From JBDHWG01 sp046328505 (GTDB lineage Bacteria; Chloroflexota; Anaerolineae; Epilineales; JAHCIE01), in contig JAXLWL010000003.1 in assembly GCA_046328505.1 (NCBI GenBank), positions 620,001 to 684,000 on the forward strand: a stretch of DNA of 64,000 nt. Direction: 5' to 3'. Both the position numbers and the translations under genes were made by a program. The notes under the pieces were generated by a model. The model searched no databases. It saw nothing but the letters and a program-made list of their open reading frames with translations, and was not told where the DNA came from. Positions 25,032-33,888 of this stretch are shown here, piece by piece; positions within the stretch are counted from its first letter, which is position 1; each line of letters begins with the position of its first letter.

Positions 25032-25340
25032 TCACCAGGCGTCGTCGGCGGTGGGCAGCAGGCTATGGTGGCGGACGCCCTGCCGAGGCTGGGCCATCCA
25101 CGGCGCGACCGTCTCGCGCCAGGCCAGATAGTGCGGCGTCTGCTGGTGCGCGGCGAAATCGTCCTTGGTGCGATAGACCTCGTAGAGCATGAAGCGGGCG
25201 GGGTCATCTTCGGCCTGGAGGAAGTCCCAACGCAGGTTCCCCGGCTCCTCGCGCGTGCCCAGGTGATTCAGGCGCGACGCCGCGATGAAGTCGTCGATGT
25301 TCTCGGGCTTGACGAAGACCGTCACGCAGACAACGTACAT
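25032..25340 (-). CDS. ABM-domain (YgiN/LsrG-like) protein
   Basis: 102 residues forming one ferredoxin-like ABM domain: MYVVCVTVFVKPENIDDFIA, NHLGTREEPGNLRWDFLQ, FMLYEVYRTKDDFAAHQQTP and HYLAWRETV. The conserved N-H, E-x-G and E-x-Y positions of YgiN/LsrG-like proteins are present. The family includes quinol monooxygenases and isomerases that need no cofactor; the substrate is not known. ATG 25340 has GGAGA at workable spacing. It lies 28 bases downstream of the PIG-V-like gene. Confidence 0.85.
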   Translation of the reverse strand: MYVVCVTVFVKPENIDDFIAASRLNHLGTREEPGNLRWDFLQAEDDPARFMLYEVYRTKDDFAAHQQTPHYLAWRETVAPWMAQPRQGVRHHSLLPTADDAW

Positions 25341-25368
25341 AGCGAGCTCTCCATGCGGATATAACAGA

Positions 25369-26538
25369 TTACGACAGCCACATCGCGTGGCTATACATGA
25401 TCGTGAACAACGCGAGGAACAGGGTGCTGATGTAGACAACGGCCAGGTACCAACGGTTGTCGCGCAGCGCCAGCCCACCCAGGATGAAGAGGGGAAACAC
25501 AACAGCGACATAGCGGCCCATACCGACGTACTCCGGGAAAGAGGCGACGATCACCAGAATCCCCCACACAGCGTAGCTAATCCGTGGGCGGCGCCAGGCA
25601 AGCGCGCAGCCGACAATGGCGGCCAGCATGAGTAACAGGTGAATCAGATCCAGCGCTGGATAGTCACCCTTCAGCAGGGCCGACCCGACAAGGGAGTCGC
25701 GGATGAGCTGGACGGCGTCGTTGAAGTCGTGGAAGCCCCAACCAGGGCTGGACTGGGCCGTATAGAAAGCGACCGGGTCGCCGAACCGCACCCCGAGGTA
25801 TCCCATGAAGGCCAGCAGCCCCGCGCCACTTAACGCGAGCCAGGCGATGTTCGGGCGTACCTTGCGCCACTGGAAAGCAGCCGATTCGAGGTACAGTATC
25901 ACGAGCGCGACGCCCGTGAAGATACCGACCAACCGAGTCGCGCTCGCCGCCGCCGCGGCCAACGCCGCCAGGAGCCACCGCTGCCGCTCGCCGAAGTAGA
26001 ACGCCAGCAGAACGGTGAGCAGAAACAGCGACTCGGTGTACATGGCGCTGAAGTACAGCGAGAATGGGAACACCGCCAGTAAGACCAAACTGCGCCGCGC
26101 CACATCGGTGTCGTAGTGGCGTAGGATGAGCTTGTAGAGCACAATCAACGCGAGAAGGAACGCCACGTTCGAGACGACAAGCCCGGCGATGAACGTATCT
26201 GGGACGATTAGCCTGACGACGTGAGTGACGAGTGGGTACAGGGGAAGGAACGCCGTGTTGAGTTGCCCCCCGCTCGGTGTCGCCGAGTAGCCCTTGTCGG
26301 CGATGCTGGCGTACCACATTGAGTCCGCGCGGACCCAGCCGTCAAGAAGCAAATCGCCAGGATAGGGGCGTAGAGAGGCCCTGCTCTTGCCAAGAGGAAT
26401 GAGAATGAGGCTGAAGTAGGTAAAAAGGAACAGGCCGAGCCGCGAAACGAGAAATACGCCAAGCGGAAAGCAATTGCTCCCTATGCACGCGAGTGTTCTC
26501 GCCGGCAACGAGCGATGACCAGCCTCTTGAACTGCCAT
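25369..26538 (-). CDS. PIG-V-like membrane mannosyltransferase (GT-C fold)
   Basis: A 389-residue polytopic protein with about nine helices. The GT-C loop motif appears as GWVRADSMWYASIADKGY (the R-x-D-S-x-W-Y...G-Y of bacterial PIG-V relatives), followed by TAFLPLYPLVTHVV and AVFPFSLYFSAMYTESLF. It is expected to move a mannosyl or similar residue from a polyprenyl-phosphate donor on the outer face of the membrane. ATG 26538 is the first Met of the frame. Its relation to the downstream ABM protein is unclear. Confidence 0.85.
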   Translation of the reverse strand: MAVQEAGHRSLPARTLACIGSNCFPLGVFLVSRLGLFLFTYFSLILIPLGKSRASLRPYPGDLLLDGWVRADSMWYASIADKGYSATPSGGQLNTAFLPLYPLVTHVVRLIVPDTFIAGLVVSNVAFLLALIVLYKLILRHYDTDVARRSLVLLAVFPFSLYFSAMYTESLFLLTVLLAFYFGERQRWLLAALAAAAASATRLVGIFTGVALVILYLESAAFQWRKVRPNIAWLALSGAGLLAFMGYLGVRFGDPVAFYTAQSSPGWGFHDFNDAVQLIRDSLVGSALLKGDYPALDLIHLLLMLAAIVGCALAWRRPRISYAVWGILVIVASFPEYVGMGRYVAVVFPLFILGGLALRDNRWYLAVVYISTLFLALFTIMYSHAMWLS

Positions 26539-26607
26539 AGAGCCTCATCTGGGCCGCGATACAGGCGGCCGGCGGAATCTATAGCACGTTTTGTGGGTCG
26601 CAGCAAA

Positions 26608-27120
26608 TTACGCAGACGAGGCTTGCTGAGGTGTCAACCGCATGACCGGTATCGAACGCCCGTTGGTCCATCGCCTGTAGGCGTTGTAGCCGGGATAGAC
26701 GCGCACGGCCATATCCCAGCAGCGTTCGCGCTCCTCGCCCGCCAGTTCCTCCGCCAGGTAGCTCCGGCTGTGTCCGTCCCGGCTAATAATGGCCTGCGGG
26801 TGGGCGCGCAGATTGTAGTACCACGACGGGTGCTTCGTCTGCCCCCAACTCGACGCGATGAGGATGATGTTGTCGCCATCGGGGATGCCGAGGAGCGGCA
26901 CGCTACGCGGCTCCCCGCTCTTCGCGCCGGTGGTCGTCAGGGTGATGAAGGGCTGGTCCGTGAGCACGCTTGTCATGCTGTACCGGCCGCGGGTGAGCCG
27001 CAGCGTCAGGGCGTCGGCGCGGTGGGCGATGTGTATCATCACCCGCGAACCGACGCGGCTCGAGGTCACGCGTTGAGTCGCCGCGCTTACCCAGCGGCGC
27101 GGGGACGAGAGTGTGGTCAT
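26608..27120 (-). CDS. deazaflavin (F420)-type nitroreductase-fold protein
   Basis: 170 residues of the DDN-like split-barrel family: LTTTGAKSGEPRSVPLLGIPD, the F420/flavin-contacting IILIASSWGQTKHPSWYYNL, then AHPQAIISRDG and RVYPGYNAYRRWT. The T-G-x-K/R-S-G and G-x-x-x-x-P-x-W-Y-x-N signatures are complete. Such proteins reduce quinones or other acceptors with F420H2. An F420 pathway is not in the window. ATG 27120 is preferred over the frame-opening Met at 27285, which would overlap the next gene. Confidence 0.85.
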   Translation of the reverse strand: MTTLSSPRRWVSAATQRVTSSRVGSRVMIHIAHRADALTLRLTRGRYSMTSVLTDQPFITLTTTGAKSGEPRSVPLLGIPDGDNIILIASSWGQTKHPSWYYNLRAHPQAIISRDGHSRSYLAEELAGEERERCWDMAVRVYPGYNAYRRWTNGRSIPVMRLTPQQASSA

Positions 27121-27160
27121 GGTAGGCGCTACTATCCTCTGGATTCGTCTATCGTCCAAT

Positions 27161-28078
27161 CTACGGCGCCCACGCCTGGAGCGTGCGCGTGTCGACGCCC
27201 ACCCCGCCGCAGACAATGATGACGATTGGGTCGGCGCCAGGCAAGACGGCCAGCCGCTCGTACGCGACCGCGAGGGACGCGCCACACGCCGGCTCGACCA
27301 GGACGCGGTGGTCGTCAGCGAACGCGACGCACGCCGCGACGGCCTGGGCGTCTGTGACGAGGGCGGACTCGACGGGATGACGCTGCGCCCACGCGAGGGC
27401 TTGCGGAGTCACGGTCTTCGCGCCCAGGGTTGTGGCGATGCTGGTGATGCGGTCGAGGGTGACGAGCCGCCCGGCGTTGAGAGAGGCGGCGAATGAGGCG
27501 GCGCCCTCGGTCTCGACGGCCAGCACCGGCACATCACTCCACCCCTGGCGCTCCAGCCCCTCGACAACGCCGCACAGCAGCCCGCCGCCGCCTACCGAGC
27601 AAATCACTGCGCCGGGCTTGCCGAAGTCCTCGGCGATCTCATCAATCATCGTCGAGTTGCCGCGCCAGACGGTGGGGTGGTCGAACGGGTGGACGTACAG
27701 CGCGCCGGTCTGCGCGGCGAAGGCGACCGCTGCCTCGTGCGTCTCGTCCCACACCGAGCCTGCCACGCGCACATCCGCGCCCTGCGCCGCGATAAGCTCA
27801 TGGAAGCGCGGTTGCGTGGTCGAGGGAACGAACACGGTTACCGGCAGGCCGAGGCGCCGGCCGCAGTACGCGGCCGAGAAGCCGGCGTTGCCGCCCGACG
27901 ACGAGACGAACCCCGTCGCGCCGTTGGCGGCGCCCTCCTGGCACAGGGCGCCGAGCGCCCGGTTCTTGAACGAGCCAGAGGGCTGGGCGCTCTCCATCTT
28001 GAGATACACCGGCCGCCCCCAGCGCTGGCTCAGGGGCAAAGAGTCGATAATCGGGGTGCGAACATAGAGCGTATCCAC
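27161..28078 (-). CDS. PLP-dependent serine/threonine dehydratase-like enzyme
   Basis: 305 residues, fold type II. PLP lysine Lys38 lies in QPSGSFKNRAL, the phosphate-side SSSGGNAG follows, and the Gly-rich loop VGGGGLLCG is present. The pattern fits a catabolic L-serine/L-threonine dehydratase that yields pyruvate or 2-oxobutanoate plus ammonia, but related racemases cannot be excluded. The start codon is GTG at 28078 with GGAAGGA six bases upstream. Confidence 0.85.
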   Translation of the reverse strand: MDTLYVRTPIIDSLPLSQRWGRPVYLKMESAQPSGSFKNRALGALCQEGAANGATGFVSSSGGNAGFSAAYCGRRLGLPVTVFVPSTTQPRFHELIAAQGADVRVAGSVWDETHEAAVAFAAQTGALYVHPFDHPTVWRGNSTMIDEIAEDFGKPGAVICSVGGGGLLCGVVEGLERQGWSDVPVLAVETEGAASFAASLNAGRLVTLDRITSIATTLGAKTVTPQALAWAQRHPVESALVTDAQAVAACVAFADDHRVLVEPACGASLAVAYERLAVLPGADPIVIIVCGGVGVDTRTLQAWAP

Positions 28079-28102
28079 AATTTATCCTTCCACCTGAAAC
28101 GC

Positions 28103-28344
28103 GTCATTGCGAGCGCAGTCTATATGACCCTTGGGTCACCCATAACTATGAAAATGTCATGCTTCGCTTCGCTCAGCATCCCGGTGCCGTTGGAGGCCCT
28201 TCGCTGCGCTCAGGGCGACAGCCGCGCTATTTTCATCTCAGCGAAGCGATCCCCCGACCGCGCGATGGGCGCTCTTGCCGACATAGCGATGCCATTTCCC
28301 ACCTTGGGGTTGCTTCGTCGGGCTATTGCCCTCCTCGCAACGAC
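28103..28344. repeat. GTCATTGCG-type palindromic element, copy C, with a nested second repeat
   Basis: Outer ends are GTCATTGCGAGC and CCTCGCAACGAC. Inside, at about 28157-28222, a different palindrome (GTCATGCTTCGCTTCGCTCAG to CTGCGCTCAGGGCGACAG in outline) splits the element, which resumes at AGCGAAGCGATCCC. It fills most of the 334-base gap between the dehydratase and korB. No gene is seen there. Confidence 0.75.
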
Positions 28345-28360
28345 AGCCCAGCCTCGCAAA

Positions 28361-28395
28361 CACAAAGGCGCGGCAGCCGTCCGGCCGCCGCGCCT
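28361..28395 (-). terminator. terminator of the korAB operon
   Basis: On the minus strand AGGCGCGGCGGCC pairs with GGCTGCCGCGCCT and is followed by TTTGTGTTTG, starting 18 bases past the korB stop. Confidence 0.7.
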
Positions 28396-28412
28396 CGCTT
28401 CCTGGTGCGGAG

Positions 28413-29465
28413 CTACATGAACTCCTTCATGAGCTTCTGTAGCGATTCCTTGGACGGGCGCACGCGGTCCTCCGTCAGATGAGACAGGGGCGTGTCTACG
28501 ATGTTCTCCAGCTCCGCCAGCGTGGGGCGGGCCTCATCGAAGTACAGCAGGCCGGTGATGAACTCCTGCTTCGCGCGAGCCTCTTCGAGACGCGCCAGCG
28601 CCGCCAGGCGATTCGTCGGGTCGTAGTTCTCCTCCAGCTTGTGCAGGAGAATCGTTGGACCGTCGTGCATCTTGACTTCCTGCACCGCGCCAGGCGCGTA
28701 GTCGACGCTAATCTCGTCGAACTGCTGGATGAAGGCGATGTCGTGCAGCGGCGCTTCGTGGTCCTTGCCGTAGTCGTAGCTCTTGTTCGACACCGGGTCG
28801 TTGTTGAACGTCACGCACGGGCTGATGATGTCCAGGACGGCTGTGCCCTTGTAGTTCATGGCCGCCTTGAGCAGCTCGCGCACCTGCTTGGCGTCGCCGG
28901 CGAAGGAGCGCGCCACGAAGCCGGCGCCCGCGACAATCGCTTCGACGCACAGGTCGAGCGACGGGAACGGGTTCGTGCCGGCGTACTTGAGCTTCTGCCC
29001 CTCGTCGGCGGTCGCCGAGAACTGGCCCTTGGTCAGGCCGTAGACGCCGTTGTTCTCGATGATGTACACCATCGGAACGTTGCGGCGCATCATGTGCTTG
29101 AACGGGCTCAGGCCGATGCTGCCCGTGTCGCCGTCGCCGCTCACGCCGATGGCGAGCAGCGTGTGGTTCGCCATCATCGCGCCCGTCGCCAGCGTCGGCA
29201 TGCGGCCGTGCAGGCCGTTGATGCCGTGGGATAGGCCGAGGAAGTAGGCGGGCGACTTGCTGGAGCAGCCGATGCCGCTGAGCTTGACGATGCGGTGCTG
29301 CTCCAGGCCCAGGTCATAGGCGGCGTCGATGATGCGCGACGAGATAGAGTCGTGGCCGCAGCCGCGGCACAGCGTCGAGACGCCGCCTTTGTAAGCGGTC
29401 TTCTCCAGGCCAAGGGCGTTGGTGTTGGTCTTGCCGTTGCTAGGAGCGCGGGTAATTGTATCCAT
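28413..29465 (-). CDS. korB: 2-oxoacid:ferredoxin oxidoreductase, beta subunit
   Basis: A 350-residue thiamine-diphosphate-binding subunit. It has LCRGCGHDSISSRIIDAA at the start, GCSSKSPAYFLGLSHGINGLHGR as the second conserved block, and GVSGDGDTGSIGLSPF plus IIENNGVYGLTKGQFS as the ThDP/Mg pocket (GDG...NN). With KorA it would oxidise a 2-oxoacid, most likely 2-oxoglutarate, to the acyl-CoA with reduction of ferredoxin, or run in reverse. GAGGAG precedes ATG 29465. It lies 17 bases after korA and is followed by a terminator. Confidence 0.92.
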   Translation of the reverse strand: MDTITRAPSNGKTNTNALGLEKTAYKGGVSTLCRGCGHDSISSRIIDAAYDLGLEQHRIVKLSGIGCSSKSPAYFLGLSHGINGLHGRMPTLATGAMMANHTLLAIGVSGDGDTGSIGLSPFKHMMRRNVPMVYIIENNGVYGLTKGQFSATADEGQKLKYAGTNPFPSLDLCVEAIVAGAGFVARSFAGDAKQVRELLKAAMNYKGTAVLDIISPCVTFNNDPVSNKSYDYGKDHEAPLHDIAFIQQFDEISVDYAPGAVQEVKMHDGPTILLHKLEENYDPTNRLAALARLEEARAKQEFITGLLYFDEARPTLAELENIVDTPLSHLTEDRVRPSKESLQKLMKEFM

Positions 29466-29482
29466 GGTTCCTACTCCTCTAT

Positions 29483-31372
29483 CTACTGCGCCACGACGCC
29501 ACCGAGAGTTTTCTCGTTGGCGATGACGTTCTGCATCACAAAGCGGGCGGTCAGCGGCAGGCCGTCGGAGAAGGCGATGGGAATGATGCGCGTCGCCAGG
29601 TCGGGCAGGTCCATGCGCAGGATCATCGCCATCTGCCCCTCGTGGTTCATCTCCACAACGTACGTGCGGTCGTGGGCGGCGATGAACTCGCGAACGGCGT
29701 CGGTAATGGGCAGAGCGCGCAGGCGCAGGTAGCTCGTCTCAATGCCTTCCTTCGCCAGGCGGTCACGGCCCTCCCTGACACCCGGATCGTTGGAGCCGTA
29801 GCTGATGATACCGATCTTGGCGTTCGGGTTCTGCTCGATGATCGGCTGCGGCACCAGCGTCTTGGCGGTCTCGTGCTTCTTGAACAGGCGGTCCATGTTC
29901 TTCACCCAGTCGTCACCGCGCTCGGTGTACTGGGCGTACTCGTTGTGGCCGGAGCCTCGGGTGAAGTAGGCGGCCTTATTGCTCGGCGTGCCGGGCAGGG
30001 TGCGGTACGGCACACCGTCGCCGTCCACATCCTTGTACCGCCCCCACGCCGGCATGCGCTCCAGCGTCTCCGCGTCGAGCACCTTGCCGCGGTTGATCGG
30101 CTCGGTCGGATAATCGAACGGGTCGCTGAGCCAGAGGTTCATGCCCAGGTCGAGGTCGCTCAGGACGAACACGGGCGTCTGCAATTCTTCCGCCACGTTG
30201 AACGCCAGCGCGCCGAACTCGAAGCATTCCTTGACGCTACCGGGCAACAGGCACGGGTGGCGCGTGTCGCCGTGGCTGAGGAAGTAGGTCGAGAGGATGT
30301 CACCCTGGGAGACGCGCGTCGGGAGACCGGTGCTCGGGCCCATGCGCATGACGTCCCAGATGACGGCGGGAATCTCGGTGTAGAAGCCAAAGCCGGCGAA
30401 CTCGGCCATGAGCGAGATGCCCGGGCCGGAGGTCGACGTCATGGCCCGCGCGCCCGCCCATCCCGCGCCCATCACGATGCCAAGCGCGGCCAGCTCATCC
30501 TCCGCCTGGACGATGGCGTACGTGGCCTTGCCGTCCTCCATGCGGAGGCGGGGGCCATACTTGATGAGATTCTCGGCCAGGCTCGACGCCGGCGTAATGG
30601 GGTACCACGCGGCGACGGTCATGCCGCCGTAAAGCGCGCCCAGGGCAGCCGCGGTGTTGCCGTCGATCATGATTTTGTCGGCTGTCACATCCATGCGCTC
30701 GACGCGGTACGGGTCCTGCTTGGTCAGGTTCTCGCGCGCCCACTGCGCGGCGTGGCTAACGACGCCATAGTTCAGCTCAATGGGCTTCGCCTTGCCGCGG
30801 AAATGAGTGGACAGGGCCTTGCGCAGTTCCTCCAAATCGATGCCGAGCATCTGGGACACGACGCCGACATAGGTCATGCTCGGCAGGTAGTCCTTAAGCT
30901 TGGCGACCTCTTCCTTCTGGATGAGGCCGGTCGAGAGGGCTTCACTCGTGATCTCCTTGACGACGTCCTTGACCGGGAGCTTGTAGTAGGTGATGTCGTC
31001 GCGGCTCGGGTTGAAGGTCTTCAGCTCGTCCGAGTAGAAGCACACGCCGCCGCTGGGGAGGTTCGCGATATCCTGGGCAACCGTCCGCTCGTTAAAGGCA
31101 ATGAGGACCTCAGTCCCTTCGCGGCGGGCGAGGTAACCATCCTTACTGATGCGTATGGTGTACCAGGTGGGAAGCCCATAGATATTGGAGGGGAATAAGT
31201 TCTTGCCCGTCACAGGGATGCCCATGTGGAAGAGGGCGCGTAACAGGGTGCTGTTCGCCGTCGCCGAGCCGGTGCCGTTGACCGTCGCGGCGACGATGGC
31301 GAAATCGTTGACAATCTCTCGCTCTTTGGCGGCTGCCGATTGCGGGGCCGCCCCCACTACTGCCGTTGCCAT
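29483..31372 (-). CDS. korA: 2-oxoacid:ferredoxin oxidoreductase, fused gamma-alpha subunit
   Basis: 629 residues. An N-terminal gamma-type domain (VNDFAIVAATVNGTGSATANSTLLRAL, about 1-200) is fused to an alpha-type pyrimidine-binding domain (WYPITPASSLAENL, then YAIVQAEDELAALGIVMGAGWAGARAMTSTSGPG, and the C-terminal IGIISYGSNDPGVREGRDRL). The gamma-alpha fusion with a separate beta subunit is the common two-gene KorAB arrangement in aerobes and thermophiles. No ferredoxin domain with Cys clusters is visible. GGGAGAAG lies upstream of ATG 31372. Confidence 0.92.
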   Translation of the reverse strand: MATAVVGAAPQSAAAKEREIVNDFAIVAATVNGTGSATANSTLLRALFHMGIPVTGKNLFPSNIYGLPTWYTIRISKDGYLARREGTEVLIAFNERTVAQDIANLPSGGVCFYSDELKTFNPSRDDITYYKLPVKDVVKEITSEALSTGLIQKEEVAKLKDYLPSMTYVGVVSQMLGIDLEELRKALSTHFRGKAKPIELNYGVVSHAAQWARENLTKQDPYRVERMDVTADKIMIDGNTAAALGALYGGMTVAAWYPITPASSLAENLIKYGPRLRMEDGKATYAIVQAEDELAALGIVMGAGWAGARAMTSTSGPGISLMAEFAGFGFYTEIPAVIWDVMRMGPSTGLPTRVSQGDILSTYFLSHGDTRHPCLLPGSVKECFEFGALAFNVAEELQTPVFVLSDLDLGMNLWLSDPFDYPTEPINRGKVLDAETLERMPAWGRYKDVDGDGVPYRTLPGTPSNKAAYFTRGSGHNEYAQYTERGDDWVKNMDRLFKKHETAKTLVPQPIIEQNPNAKIGIISYGSNDPGVREGRDRLAKEGIETSYLRLRALPITDAVREFIAAHDRTYVVEMNHEGQMAMILRMDLPDLATRIIPIAFSDGLPLTARFVMQNVIANEKTLGGVVAQ

Positions 31373-31671
31373 TGTTCACTTCTCCCTTGACCATTCGGCG
31401 GCGCATCATGGCGCAATTCTTCGTAGATCCACACCCGCTCCTGGCAGACCGCCCGATCTGATAGATGCCGCTGGATGCAAGCATCCAGCGGGAGCAAAAG
31501 TGTATCCACCGATTCCCTCAATAATAGTCTAGATTGTCGACAGACGCAAGCAAATTTCACTCACTCGCATCCCTCACCCCCGTGCCTGTTCTCTATCCAT
31601 GAGCCTGGGCTGTCATGCTGAGACCTCCATGCCTACGATGGCACGCGCCAGCACGAGAACACCGCCATCCT

Positions 31672-31816
31672 GTCATTGCGAGCGGAGCGAAGCAATCTCC
31701 CGCCCTTGTCAAAGGCAGTCTGCACCGCTACAGGGTTGCTGTCAGCCACTGCGAGATTGCTTCGTCAGTGGGGAGCTTCGCCCCCCACACCCCCGAGACG
31801 CGCTCCTCGCAATGAC
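31672..31816. repeat. GTCATTGCG...CGCAATGAC palindromic element, copy D
   Basis: 145 bases with a longer right arm containing GGGGAGCTTCGCCCCCCACA. It lies in the 492-base gap (31373-31864) between korA and the aldo/keto reductase gene. The rest of the gap shows no gene. Confidence 0.85.
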
Positions 31817-31864
31817 AGTAGTGTGTGTTCTGAGCAGCGATGTTCATGCCTGGGGTGCAGGGGG

Positions 31865-32818
31865 TCACTCGCTCGCTTCGTTGAGCTTCGCCATCTCCTC
31901 CGGTGTCAGCCGCATGCCGACCGCGCCCAGCGCGTCCTGGAGCTGGCCGATGTTGTTCGCGCCGATGATAGGTGAAGTGATGACCGGCTGTGTGAGCTGC
32001 CACGCCAGGGCGACCTGGGAGGGCGTCGCGCCGCGTCCCTCGGCCACTGCGTGTAATGCGTCGAGCGTCGCCCAGCCCTTCTCATTCATATATCGCTGAA
32101 CGCTGCCGGCGCGCTGGCTATCCGGCACAGGCGCGTCCTTGCGGTACTTCCCAGTGAGGAAGCCAGCCGCCAGGGGGCTGTAGGGAATCACGCCGACGCC
32201 CTGGTCGACGCACAGCTCGGCCATCTCCCGCTCGAACTCGTCGCGGTGGACGAGGTTGTAATGCGGCTGAAGGCTGTCATAGCGCACCAGCCGTTCGACG
32301 TCGCTGGCCCACAGCGCGCGGCATAGCCGCCACGCCGGATAGTTCGAGCAGCCAATGTAGCGCACCTTGCCCTGCGTCACAAGATCGTCGTAGGCACGCA
32401 GCGTCTCTTCGATAGGCGTGTCGGCGTCGAACCAGTGCGATTGGTAAAGGTCAATGGTATCTACGCCGAGACGGCGCAGGCTGTCCTCAACGGCAAGCAT
32501 GATGTGCGCCCGGCTCAGGCCCGCGCCGTTGGGGCCGTCCCACATCGGGCCGCGCACCTTGGTAGCGACGACGATGGCCCGGCGATTGTTACGCGCCTTC
32601 ATCCAGCGGCCGATGATCTCCTCGGCGACGCCGCCGGGGTTACCCGGCGCCCAGCGCGAGTACACGTCGGCGGTGTCGATGAAGTTGCCGCCGGCTTCGA
32701 AATATACGTCCATGACCTCGAACGCAGATTTCTCATCCGTGGTCCAGCCGAACTGCATCGTGCCGAGGCACAGCTCGGCGACCTTCAGGCCCGTCCGGCC
32801 CAGGCTGCGATACTCCAT
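31865..32818 (-). CDS. aldo/keto reductase
   Basis: A 317-residue (beta/alpha)8 oxidoreductase of the Tas/YghZ-like AKR group. The catalytic tetrad can be read as Asp and Tyr in FIDTADVYSRW, Lys in VVATKVRG, and His in LYQSHWFD. The N-terminus EYRSLGRTGLKVAELCLGTMQFG is diagnostic. It would reduce an aldehyde or ketone with NADPH. ATG 32818 has AAGGAG 6 bases upstream; the in-frame Met at 32839 lies before that site. Confidence 0.92.
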   Translation of the reverse strand: MEYRSLGRTGLKVAELCLGTMQFGWTTDEKSAFEVMDVYFEAGGNFIDTADVYSRWAPGNPGGVAEEIIGRWMKARNNRRAIVVATKVRGPMWDGPNGAGLSRAHIMLAVEDSLRRLGVDTIDLYQSHWFDADTPIEETLRAYDDLVTQGKVRYIGCSNYPAWRLCRALWASDVERLVRYDSLQPHYNLVHRDEFEREMAELCVDQGVGVIPYSPLAAGFLTGKYRKDAPVPDSQRAGSVQRYMNEKGWATLDALHAVAEGRGATPSQVALAWQLTQPVITSPIIGANNIGQLQDALGAVGMRLTPEEMAKLNEASE

Positions 32819-32855
32819 GCCAATCTCCTTCGTTCCCATAGGACAAACTCAAAAT

Positions 32856-33010
32856 GTAGTGACGACTTAAATCGTTTCCAGCGCCAAAGAACGACTGATG
32901 TAGATTAACTGATTGTTGCCGCAATAGGGCTCGCGCTGGAGAGCCATCTCCAGCGCCTCCGATGGGCGGTGGAGTTGGCACTCCACCGCGAGCGGAATAC
33001 GGCAATAAGT
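32856..33010. repeat. group of small palindromes between the AKR and PCu(A)C genes
   Basis: The gap contains TAGTGACGACTTAAATCG, a CTCGCGCTGGAGAGCCATC...CCAGCGCC palindrome and a GGTGGAGTTGGCACTCCACC palindrome. Fragments of the first two recur inside the coding sequence of the neighbouring lipoprotein gene. No gene is seen in the gap. Confidence 0.6.
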
Positions 33011-33022
33011 TGTTCCCGTCTT

Positions 33023-33805
33023 CTACGGGTTCCGCGCCTTGAGCGTCACCTCGACCGGGCCGGCCTTCTCGAATTGCAGCGTGAGCGTCACTGTATCGTC
33101 GGCTTTGACGTCCTTATTCATGCCGATGAGCATGATGTGATTCCCGCCCGGCTTGAGGGTTAGCTCGCCCCCGGCCGGAATATCGTAAGCGTCGACGGGG
33201 TGCATGGACATGACGCCGTTCGCCATCTCCGTCGTGTGCATCTCGACGGCCTTCGCGGCGTTGCTTTGCGCTTTGACGAGGCGGTCTGGCGTATTGCCGG
33301 TGTTGCGCACCGTGAAGTACACCGCCCCCGTCATGCCCGCGCCGACCGCCCGCGTCCAGGGGTCGTTGATTTGCAGCGTACCAGCGGTAATGGCCGCGGC
33401 CGGGGCGGCGGTGGCAGCGGCGGCCGGCGCTTTCGACGGCATGGCCATGGGAGCGACCGAGGCTTGGGCCGTGGGAGCAGCGGACGGCACCTTTGTCGGC
33501 ATGGCCGTCGCGATCGCGGCCGCCGGCGCAGCGGTCGGGACAGCGGCCGGCGCATTCGCCATCGAGCCGCTCGTCGGAGTGTTGGCGCTACAGGCAGCGA
33601 GACCAGCCAGCACGACAACGAGGACTGGCAGAGTTAGTAGTGACGACTTCAGATCGCCGGAGAGTAGAGACGCGGTATACCGCGTTTCTACCACCGCCCG
33701 TTGGAAGCGCTGGAGATGGCTCTGCAACGCGAGCATCATTGTCGCCACGACGTTGCCGCGAATAATTGATTTGAGCATCATGGTCTCCTTCAGGATTTGG
33801 CTCAC
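33023..33805 (-). CDS. PCu(A)C-domain lipoprotein (periplasmic copper chaperone type) with repeat-derived insert
   Basis: 260 residues. The signal region ends in a lipobox, LAGLAAC (Cys72), followed by an Ala/Pro/Thr-rich linker and a C-terminal PCu(A)C domain of about 115 residues: INDPWTRAVGAGMTGAVYF, VEMHTTEMANGVMSMHP and GNHIMLIGMN, giving the His/Met copper ligands. It would deliver Cu(I) outside the membrane, classically to CuA cytochrome oxidase. Residues about 29-57 (SHLQRFQRAVVETRYTASLL and onward) are encoded by palindromic repeats that split the hydrophobic signal segment into MMLALQ and TLPVLVVVLAG. It may therefore be poorly exported, or a different start may be used. Confidence 0.8.
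   Translation of the reverse strand: MSQILKETMMLKSIIRGNVVATMMLALQSHLQRFQRAVVETRYTASLLSGDLKSSLLTLPVLVVVLAGLAACSANTPTSGSMANAPAAVPTAAPAAAIATAMPTKVPSAAPTAQASVAPMAMPSKAPAAAATAAPAAAITAGTLQINDPWTRAVGAGMTGAVYFTVRNTGNTPDRLVKAQSNAAKAVEMHTTEMANGVMSMHPVDAYDIPAGGELTLKPGGNHIMLIGMNKDVKADDTVTLTLQFEKAGPVEVTLKARNP
33635..33721. repeat. palindromic repeats inside the PCu(A)C lipoprotein signal region
   Basis: A 28-base palindrome at 33664-33691 with half-site GTAGAGACGCGG, flanked by TAGTGACGACTTCAGATCG and GCGCTGGAGATGGCTCT, which both recur in the nearby gap at 32856-33010. It adds about 29 codons in frame. Confidence 0.75.
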
Positions 33806-33818
33806 AGTTAATCTTTGC

Positions 33819-33847
33819 TTGCCGCCGCCGCGACGTGACGGTATAAT
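33819..33847 (+). promoter_or_regulatory. sigma-70 promoter of the two-component operon
   Basis: TTGCCG at 33819-33824, 17 bases, then a perfect TATAAT at 33842-33847. Transcription would begin near 33854, after the in-frame ATG at 33850. This supports the ATG at 33889 as the true start of the response regulator. Confidence 0.7.
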
Positions 33848-33888
33848 TCATGGTCAAGTTGGAAAATCAGCTCGTCTCCGAGGACAGC

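Noticed and set aside
29456..31198. 580-codon plus-strand frame opposite korA
   Set aside because: KorA is unmistakable on the minus strand; the antisense frame is a codon-usage shadow.
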